Positions 1 to 5,313 of a stretch of 6,234 bases of DNA are shown one piece after another (position 1 is the first letter of the stretch; each line of letters starts with the position of its first letter). Below the pieces are notes generated by a model. It was not told the DNA's origin and did no database searches. It was given only the letters and a program-made list of their open reading frames with translations. The stretch lies in NCBI GenBank assembly GCA_028710655.1, contig JAQTTS010000129.1, positions 1 to 6,234 on the forward strand, in the 5' to 3' direction. This stretch comes from Dehalococcoidales bacterium (GTDB lineage: Bacteria > Chloroflexota > Dehalococcoidia > Dehalococcoidales > UBA5760). The translations under genes and the position numbers were made by a program.

Positions 1-3
1 CTG

Positions 4-876
4 ATGCCGGAAGCAAAAATCGGAGTTATCGGGGGTAGCGGAATCTATCATATCAAAGGATTGACCGGCATCGAAGAGGTCGGTATTGGAACACCGTTCG
101 GCAGACCGAGTGACAGCATCACCATCGGGCATCTGGAAGGGACTGCAGTTGCCTTTCTCCCCCGTCACGGCAAGGGGCACTACCTCTCCCCCGGCGAGGT
201 ACCCTACCGGGCCAACATCTACGCTCTGAAGTCGCTGGGGGTGGAGTGGATAATCTCGGTGAATGCCGCCGGCAGCCTCAAGCAGGAGTTCAAACCCGGT
301 GAGCTGGTCATTCCCGACCAGCTTATCGACCGCACCCGCAACCGGGCAAGCTCCTTCTTCAGCGACGGCATCGTCGCCCACATCATCTTCGCCGAACCCT
401 TCTGCCCGGTACTGAGCCAGCTTCTTTACCGAACGGCACAGGCGACCGGAGCCACCGCCCACCGGGGCGGGACCTATCTGGCGATGGAGGGCCCGGCCTT
501 CTCCACCAAGGCCGAATCAAACCTCTACCGCTCCTGGGGGGGGGATATTATCGGCATGACCGCCTCGCCAGAAGCCAAGCTGGCCCGGGAAGCCGAAATA
601 TGCTACGCCGCCGTCGTCAGCATCACCGACTACGACTGCTGGCAGATACATGATAAGCCGACACCGATCGATGTCATCATAGAAACACAAAAGCAAAACA
701 ACGACAGGATAAGGGAAATCATCAGGATGACCGCCGCCGGGATACCGGAGGAACGCCGCTGCGACTGCGCCACCGCCCTGAAGACAGCGATCGTCACCGA
801 CCCCGCCTCAATACCATCCGAACTGAAGGAAAAGCTTAAGCTGCTGATAGATAAATACCTGGGTAAGGGCAGTTAA
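4..876 (+). CDS. mtnP: S-methyl-5'-thioadenosine phosphorylase (MTA phosphorylase)
   Basis: A cytosolic enzyme that splits 5'-methylthioadenosine with phosphate into adenine and 5-methylthioribose-1-phosphate, feeding purine and methionine salvage. The 290-residue protein matches the usual family length (about 280-290). Visible motifs are the N-terminal phosphate loop IGGSG (residues 9-13), PRHGKGH (53-59), NAAGSL (87-92), IDRTRNR (108-114), MEGPAFSTKAES (161-172), GMTASPEA (184-191) and TDYDCW (208-213). The two Asp of TDYD (209, 211) are the residues that suit a 6-aminopurine; purine nucleoside phosphorylases for 6-oxopurines carry Asn there. The ATG at 4 places the conserved KIGVIGGSG right at the N terminus as in homologues, but the ribosome binding site lies outside the window. 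The gene converges with the polyketide operon and is probably unrelated to it. A 5'-methylthioinosine phosphorylase is the main alternative within the family. Confidence 0.93.
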   Translation: MPEAKIGVIGGSGIYHIKGLTGIEEVGIGTPFGRPSDSITIGHLEGTAVAFLPRHGKGHYLSPGEVPYRANIYALKSLGVEWIISVNAAGSLKQEFKPGELVIPDQLIDRTRNRASSFFSDGIVAHIIFAEPFCPVLSQLLYRTAQATGATAHRGGTYLAMEGPAFSTKAESNLYRSWGGDIIGMTASPEAKLAREAEICYAAVVSITDYDCWQIHDKPTPIDVIIETQKQNNDRIREIIRMTAAGIPEERRCDCATALKTAIVTDPASIPSELKEKLKLLIDKYLGKGS

Positions 877-894
877 CCCGGTCTGATTCGACCA

Positions 895-1815
895 TCAGGA
901 TAGAGCCCCGGCCAGCACCCGCTCCATGTTTGTCCCCAGTATCTTCGCTTTTTCCCGGGCAGGAATTTCGAGTTTCTCGATGGCGCTGATCGAGGTCGTT
1001 ATGTCAGGGTTACCCGGATAGTCGCTGCCCCACAGAATATGCTCCGCGCCCACCATTTCCAGAGTACACATGAGAACATAACCAGAGGTAACGCCGCTGG
1101 TATCCACATATATCCGCCTCAGATACTCGCTGGGCAGGGCAAAGAGATCCTTAACGATATCTCTACCTCTGAGCATCCGGTATATGCTGTCGAACCTTTC
1201 CTTGATGAAGGGGGTAACTCCCCCGAAATGAGCAAAGACGAATTTGAGGCCGGGGAACCGCCTGAGCGTACCCGCCATAATCAGCTTTCCGATGCAGATG
1301 GTGGTATCGAAGACGAACTCGATGGCAGGAGTAAGCAGGGGGTCCTTTATCCGCTCGTAACCTATCGGATTGATCGTCTGGGGATGAACAAAGATAGGCA
1401 TGTCCAGCGACTCCGCCTCTTCATAGAGATGGTAAAACCTCTCATCATCCAGGTATACGCCGTCAAAGCTTGTCGCCAGAGAAAGTGCCTTAAAGTCCAG
1501 GCCCTTGGTTACCCGCTCGAACTCTCCGGCCATTTCCTCCGGCTCATCGACCGGCAGGATAGCCGCCCCGGCGAACCGCTCCGGGTATTTCCCCACCACC
1601 CCGGCTATACGGTCGTTGTAGAGTCGGGCAACCTCCTTAAGACCCCCCATCTTCCGGTAGGCATCGTTGGTCGGATAGACGATGAGGGCCTTATCGATAT
1701 GGAACTTGTCCATAACCTCAAGCTGACCCTCGATATTACCCCAGGCAATAGAGTAAAAGTGGGCATTATCGATAATCTCCCCGGGCAGCCAGTGAATATG
1801 CGCGTCAAACATCAT
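895..1815 (-). CDS. Metal-dependent amidohydrolase (ACMSD/decarboxylase-like), probable polyketide tailoring enzyme
   Basis: A 306-residue TIM-barrel protein of the amidohydrolase-2 family, which includes aminocarboxymuconate semialdehyde decarboxylase, gamma-resorcylate decarboxylase and 6-methylsalicylate decarboxylase. Candidate metal ligands are in the expected order: HxH at residues 6 and 8 (DAHIHW), His144 in FVHPQ, His196 in FAHFGG and Asp265 in GSDYPG. The HxH form resembles ACMSD more than the resorcylate decarboxylases, which carry Glu at the first position. There is no signal peptide, so it should be cytosolic. It is the last gene of the operon; its ATG overlaps the SDR stop as ATGA and has only a weak ribosome binding site, which suggests translational coupling. 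A second in-frame ATG follows at once (1812). In this context I infer removal of a carboxyl group from, or hydrolysis of, the polyketide product. The family is secure but the substrate is not. Confidence 0.85.
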   Translation of the reverse strand: MMFDAHIHWLPGEIIDNAHFYSIAWGNIEGQLEVMDKFHIDKALIVYPTNDAYRKMGGLKEVARLYNDRIAGVVGKYPERFAGAAILPVDEPEEMAGEFERVTKGLDFKALSLATSFDGVYLDDERFYHLYEEAESLDMPIFVHPQTINPIGYERIKDPLLTPAIEFVFDTTICIGKLIMAGTLRRFPGLKFVFAHFGGVTPFIKERFDSIYRMLRGRDIVKDLFALPSEYLRRIYVDTSGVTSGYVLMCTLEMVGAEHILWGSDYPGNPDITTSISAIEKLEIPAREKAKILGTNMERVLAGALS

Positions 1816-2585
1816 TCTTTGGGATGGTCCTGTCGGTATGGAATTACCGGCTTTGTCCAGGGTGTGCGCTGGTTGATAACCGAAATCTCCAGAGGGCAGA
1901 CATTGGCCGGTACGGAGAGAGCAAACTTGACGGCATCCTCTATCACCCCGGTCTGCATCAGACGCGACCGGTCCACCGAAATCTCGGCCAGCCCTCCGGT
2001 CAGGGCGGTATCGGTCACCCCGGGCATAATCGAGGTTACCTTGATACCCTGGTCCCTCAACTCCCAGAAAAGCCCCTTGCTAAAAGCATTCAGCGCCCGC
2101 TTCAGAGAGGAATAAACGATGAAGTTTCTCGGCGGCGGGTCTACCAGGGTTGATCCGGAGGTAATGTTGATGACGGCGCCGCTCTTGTTTTCGATGAAAT
2201 GGTTGATCATGAGACGGGTCAGCATCACCGCCCCGAAGTAATTGGTATACATCAGCCTAGCGATGTCTTCGAGCGGCTGTTCCTGAAAAGGGTACTGGCT
2301 GCTTACCCCGGCGCTGTTGATCAGGGCATCTACCTTCTTGAACTCCCTGATGGCGGTAGCGGCCAGATTCTCCAGGTCTTCCTGCCGGGTAACATCACAG
2401 GCTACCGGAATTACCCGCACATTATATTTACGGGACAGCCCTGCGGCAGTCTCTTCGAGCACCGCTCGGCCACGCGCGGCAAGCACCAGGTCCATCCCCT
2501 CCTTGGCCAGCGCCGCCCCGAGCGCTCCGCCGATACCCCGACTCGCCCCGGTAACGATAGCGGTCTTACCTCTCAGTCCGCTCAT
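1812..2585 (-). CDS. Short-chain dehydrogenase/reductase (putative polyketide ketoreductase)
   Basis: A 257-residue classical SDR with a Rossmann fold, expected to use NAD(P)H to reduce a ketone or oxidise an alcohol. Motifs seen: TGASRGIG (residues 12-19, cofactor loop), CDV (63-65), NSAG (90-93), Asn115 in YTNYFG, Ser143 in INITSGS and the catalytic Tyr158-x-x-x-Lys162 (YSSLK), so the Asn-Ser-Tyr-Lys tetrad is complete. Arg16 in the loop, with Arg38/Arg40 after strand 2, would favour NADPH. The length fits actinorhodin-type C9 ketoreductases (about 260), but the PGG motif those enzymes carry after NNAG is absent; here the residues are VSS. Regiospecificity may therefore differ, or it may act on a cyclised intermediate. 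It overlaps the aromatase gene by 4 bp (ATGA) and has a strong ribosome binding site. Confidence 0.88.
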   Translation of the reverse strand: MSGLRGKTAIVTGASRGIGGALGAALAKEGMDLVLAARGRAVLEETAAGLSRKYNVRVIPVACDVTRQEDLENLAATAIREFKKVDALINSAGVSSQYPFQEQPLEDIARLMYTNYFGAVMLTRLMINHFIENKSGAVINITSGSTLVDPPPRNFIVYSSLKRALNAFSKGLFWELRDQGIKVTSIMPGVTDTALTGGLAEISVDRSRLMQTGVIEDAVKFALSVPANVCPLEISVINQRTPWTKPVIPYRQDHPKE

Positions 2586-3028
2586 CCCTTACCTCCCGCC
2601 TCTTTCTCTATCACCCTCTTGAATATCTGCAGGTTGTCCCGGGAATGCTTATTGATGAAGCCTTCAACCTGTTCGTCATTAAATTTCGCTCCATTCGCCA
2701 TGGTGAAATCCTGAACCCAGGTCAGGTTTACCCCTGCCGGGGTAGGAGTATAGAGCCAGATAATCTTCATATACTTGAAGGGGAATGCCGGCTCCATCTT
2801 CTGGGCATAGGTAAAGTAATAGTCTTTAAAGAGGAGACGGAAGGACTGCCAGGAATTACCATCAGCATCGGTCAACTGGAAGGTGATTTTGTTACCCTCC
2901 CGTTTCAGCACCCTGGCCTCTTTGTACTCACCGCCGAACAGCTCCGTCCACCGCCCGATATCATTGGAGATATCGAAGACCCGCTCGTAGGGCGCCTCAA
3001 TCAGAATAGAGTTTACCGTATGTCCCAT
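2582..3028 (-). CDS. TcmN/WhiE-type aromatase/cyclase (SRPBCC fold)
   Basis: A 148-residue single-domain START-like protein resembling the N-terminal aromatase/cyclase domain of tetracenomycin TcmN and the WhiE spore-pigment cyclase. These bind the ACP-tethered poly-beta-ketone in a deep pocket and steer first-ring closure and aromatisation. Shared features recognised from memory of TcmN are NSILIEAPYERVF near the N terminus, NDIGRWTELF (22-31), a Trp at 60, Arg64 at the position of the TcmN catalytic Arg69, FKYMKIIWLY (84-93), WVQDFTM (104-110) and a C-terminal helix with Asn132. There is no signal peptide or membrane segment. Its upstream ribosome binding site is nearly consensus and the gap from the preceding cyclase gene is 14 bp. 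SRPBCC proteins are functionally diverse, but the WVQDF stretch and the PKS context make aromatase/cyclase the best call. Confidence 0.87.
   Translation of the reverse strand: MGHTVNSILIEAPYERVFDISNDIGRWTELFGGEYKEARVLKREGNKITFQLTDADGNSWQSFRLLFKDYYFTYAQKMEPAFPFKYMKIIWLYTPTPAGVNLTWVQDFTMANGAKFNDEQVEGFINKHSRDNLQIFKRVIEKEAGGKG
2592..2596 (-). promoter_or_regulatory. Ribosome binding site of the SDR gene
   Basis: GGAGG on the minus strand lies 6 bases before the ATG at 2585, within the last codons of the aromatase gene. It supports the ATGA-overlap start of the SDR. Confidence 0.7.
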
Positions 3029-3033
3029 TCCTG

Positions 3034-3038
3034 CCTCC
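3034..3038 (-). promoter_or_regulatory. Ribosome binding site of the TcmN-like aromatase gene
   Basis: The minus strand carries GGAGG within AAAGGAGG, 5 bases before the ATG at 3028. It is the strongest such site in the operon and lies in the largest intergenic gap (14 bp). It supports ATG 3028 as the start. Confidence 0.75.
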
Positions 3039-3042
3039 TTTT

Positions 3043-3849
3043 TTATTCAATAATAGCGACCGCTCTTACCGCAGCAGCACCTACCCCTTTTATCTGTATC
3101 GGGAAACAGGCCAGCCGGAAACCATAGGGAGAGGGAATCTTATCCAGGTTGGCCAGCCTCTCGATATGGCAGTACTCCTTTTCCCTGCCGTAGAAGTGAG
3201 CCGGCCAGAGGTGAGAATTATCCTTCGTCTTCAGAAAATCGGCCACCATCCTGTTGAGCGGGCGGTCAAAACTGAAGGTATCGATCCCGACCACCTTTAC
3301 CTTGAAGTCCAGAATATAGGCAAGCGCCTCCCGACTCACCCCGACAAAATGGGAGTAGTATTTCCGAGTTCCCCATAACTTATCACCGTCGGTACGTATA
3401 AGGACAATATCCATGGGCTTTATCTCATACCGAATGCTGTCGAGAGCTCTCTCTATATCCTCCCTGACAATAAGCCCTCCCGGCTCTTTTTGAGAACAGT
3501 CCAGGACCACTCCGTTACCATAGCACCACTCGATAGGTATATCCTCTATCTTCTTAGCCTCTTTTCCTTCGGAAAGAGGCCCGAAATGATAGGGCGCATC
3601 AAGGTGAGTGCCGCTATGGACCGCCGCTCTGACCCATTCCAGGGACAGGAAGGCACCGTCCCTGAAGGAATGGCGCGTAATCCGCTCCCGTCCCGTAATA
3701 TAGCCCAGAATCCCTCTTATCCCATGAGACTTCGCCCAAATCCGGCCGAAACGGTCTCCGCCATCCCTATGTCCCCACCTCTTTATCTTAACCGGGTGGG
3801 GCTCCAAAACACCGTCATCGATAGGGAGACTCAGGTCAATAATTCTCAT
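3043..3849 (-). CDS. Cyclase family protein (HxGTHxDxPxH motif, polyketide cyclase/KynB-like)
   Basis: A 268-residue member of the putative cyclase family (PF04199), which contains kynurenine formamidase KynB and cyclases of antibiotic clusters such as DpsY and OxyN. The signature HSGTHLDAPYH sits at residues 78-88; its His, Asp and His residues are the presumed metal or catalytic ligands. Other family features are GIDTFSFDRP (188-197) and a C-terminal core with CFPIQIKG and AVRAVAI. An upstream Met at 3894 would add 15 residues and overlap the ACP gene heavily. I prefer the ATG at 3849, which begins MRIIDLSLPI as homologues do and forms a TAATG junction with the ACP stop. In this operon it probably closes a later ring or removes water after the first cyclisation. 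A formamidase-like hydrolase is the alternative. Homologues are soluble and cytosolic. Confidence 0.87.
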   Translation of the reverse strand: MRIIDLSLPIDDGVLEPHPVKIKRWGHRDGGDRFGRIWAKSHGIRGILGYITGRERITRHSFRDGAFLSLEWVRAAVHSGTHLDAPYHFGPLSEGKEAKKIEDIPIEWCYGNGVVLDCSQKEPGGLIVREDIERALDSIRYEIKPMDIVLIRTDGDKLWGTRKYYSHFVGVSREALAYILDFKVKVVGIDTFSFDRPLNRMVADFLKTKDNSHLWPAHFYGREKEYCHIERLANLDKIPSPYGFRLACFPIQIKGVGAAAVRAVAIIE

Positions 3850-4085
3850 TATCCCAGCTTCACTCCAACAGTCTTTAACACGTCGTCGACGCAATTTCTG
3901 TTGGTAATCTCACCATCCTTGAGATGAATGCTGAACTCCTTTTCTAAAGCCACCACCAATTCCACCATCTCCGTTGAGTCCATTTTTAGGTCATCCCTCA
4001 GGTTTGCCTGCGGAGTAATCTCGGCAGGCTTCACGTCAAGAAACCTGGCAAAAAAATCTTTCACCCTTTCTTCGACATTCGCCAT
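3849..4085 (-). CDS. Acyl carrier protein of the type II PKS
   Basis: A 78-residue acidic helical carrier protein, the usual ACP length. The 4'-phosphopantetheine attachment site is Ser37 in LKMDSTEMVEL (33-43); most ACPs read DSL, so Thr38 after the serine is a mild variation. Helix 2 continues as VVALEKEFSIHL, typical of ACPs that dock on ketosynthases. It carries the growing polyketide between KS/CLF, reductase and cyclases, and must be activated by a phosphopantetheinyl transferase not encoded here. It starts 5 bp after the CLF stop with an AAGGAG site, and its TAA overlaps the next ATG by one base. The position directly after KS-alpha/CLF makes it the dedicated PKS ACP rather than the fatty-acid one. 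Confidence 0.93.
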   Translation of the reverse strand: MANVEERVKDFFARFLDVKPAEITPQANLRDDLKMDSTEMVELVVALEKEFSIHLKDGEITNRNCVDDVLKTVGVKLG

Positions 4086-4090
4086 AACCG

Positions 4091-5313
4091 CTAACTCCTT
4101 TCTACGGCCAGGACAGCATTTATGCCTCCCCGACCGCGCGAGATAATAATGGCACGATTAATCTCTTTAGGCCGACTTTTATTCGGCACATAGTCCAGGT
4201 TGCACTCCGGGTCCTCTGTCCGGTAGTTTATCGTGGGCAGAATAACCCCCTCCTGCATAGTCAGCAGGGTACCGACCAGGTCAACGGCACCGGATGCCCC
4301 CAGTAGGTGCCCAAACATGGACTTCGGGACGCTGACCGGTATCTCCGCCGCATAACTGTCGAATACTGTCTTGATTGCTCTTGTTTCGCTGACATCCCCC
4401 AGTTCGGTTGCCGCACCGTCAGCACAGATGTAATCAATATCACCGGGCTGATAACCGGCACTATCCAGGGCAGCCTTTATCGCTCTGGCCAGCCCTCTAC
4501 CATCCTTATCCGGCGTGATACGGTGAGTGCCATCGCAGGAAGTTCCGAAGCCGGTAATCAACCCGTAGACAGTCGCGCCCCTGCTTCGAGCGGAATCCAT
4601 ATCCTCCAGAGTTACGATTGCCGCCCCTTCACCGATAACAAAACCGTCCCTTTCCTTATCGAAGGGACGATAAGGACCCTGGGAAAGGGAGCCCTCCGTG
4701 GTACAGCAGAGCAATGCGTAGGGAGTAACCGGTGCTTCAGTGCCTCCAGCCAGAGCAATAGCTGCTTTATTGTTTCTAATTACCCTTACCGCACAGTCAA
4801 TAGCCATCAAAGCACCGGCCCGGTCGGCAACCACCGTCTTACTATACCCCTTAATGCCGTAACAAATAGAGATCTGGCCTTGGGGAGCAGCGGCAAACCA
4901 GGCACTGGCATTATAAGGGCTTACCCCATTCCTGCCTTCCTGATAGAGATCACGCAGCTCTGTCTCTGCATAAGCCACCCTCCCAGTGTATTACCCAGGA
5001 AAACGCCTACGCTATAAGGGTCTTCTTTAGCCAAATCTATACCGGCGTCCTTCAGGGCCTGCTCAGTAGCTACCAGAGCCATCACCGAGAACCGGTCCAT
5101 CTTCTTCAAGAGACGGGGAGAAAGGTGACCCGTGTCCAATTCTTTAACCTGCCCGGCCACCTGTGAAGGATAAGCTGAAGCATCGAATCTGGTAATAGGA
5201 GAAACGAATGACTTCCCCTCCCTTACATTCTGCCAGAACCTTTCCTTACCCACTCCAGGAGGGGCTACTATGCCCACCCCGGTAACAGCCACTCTTTTCA
5301 ATTCGAGTTCCAC
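4091..5313 (-). CDS. Chain length factor (KS-beta) of type II PKS, interrupted by a one-base frameshift
   Basis: The non-condensing partner of KS-alpha, which sets polyketide chain length. Two adjacent frames carry it: an N-terminal part (5313 down to about 4975, from MELELKRVAVTG to NTLGGW) and a C-terminal part (about 4978 to 4091, from AYAETEL to LAVERS). Restoring one missing base gives about 407 residues, the normal CLF length. The hallmark is NASAWFAAAPQGQISI: the ketosynthase active-site Cys is replaced by Gln (about residue 147; codon 4874-4876). The first ketosynthase His is Asp (CADG, about 299), while the second His is kept (SMFGHLLG, about 336). PFDKERDGF is present. The start is GTG at 5313; a TTG at 5301 giving MKRVAVTG, with a TTGA overlap to the KS-alpha stop and GGTGG upstream, is an equally good candidate. 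Whether the frameshift is real or a sequencing error cannot be told from here. Confidence 0.88.
4095..4100 (-). promoter_or_regulatory. Ribosome binding site of the ACP gene
   Basis: The minus strand reads AAGGAG here, 9 bases before the ACP ATG at 4085. It overlaps the last codons and stop of the CLF gene, so ACP translation can start independently even if CLF translation ends early at the frameshift. Confidence 0.7.
4973..4985 (-). other. Frameshift site inside the CLF gene
   Basis: On the minus strand the N-terminal frame reads through CTG GGA GGG TGG and the C-terminal frame resumes at GCT TAT GCA GAG. The downstream frame is -1 relative to the upstream one, so one base is missing (or two are extra). 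The site lies in short G runs (GGGAGGGTGG). Adding a G to the run before T restores GGV-AYAE; adding it after T restores GGW-AYAE. Left unrepaired, the upstream frame stops at 4921 after a 17-residue unrelated tail. No X-XXY-YYZ slippery heptamer is seen in the upstream frame, so programmed -1 frameshifting is not supported. Confidence 0.85.

Noticed and set aside
858..899. Possible hairpin terminator between the convergent mtnP and amidohydrolase genes
   Set aside because: Only weak stems are found: 883-887 with 894-898, and 861-864 with 876-879. Neither has a following T run, and both overlap coding sequence or stop codons. Not enough for a terminator call.
1039..2115. A 358-codon open frame on the + strand
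   Set aside because: It lies antisense across the well-supported amidohydrolase and SDR genes, shows no recognisable domain, and its composition is that of a reverse-strand shadow of codon-biased genes.
3850..3894. Longer N terminus of the PF04199 cyclase (start at 3894)
   Set aside because: It would overlap the ACP coding sequence by 45 bases and adds a basic non-conserved stretch; the ATG at 3849 gives the conserved MRIIDLSLPI start and a TAATG junction.
4970..4990. Programmed -1 ribosomal frameshifting in the CLF gene
   Set aside because: The upstream frame has no X-XXY-YYZ slippery heptamer, CLF genes are not known to use recoding, and a single missing base in a G run explains the pattern more simply.
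4307..5017. A 236-codon open frame on the + strand
   Set aside because: It is antisense to the CLF gene, has no family motif and crosses the CLF frameshift; a shadow frame.
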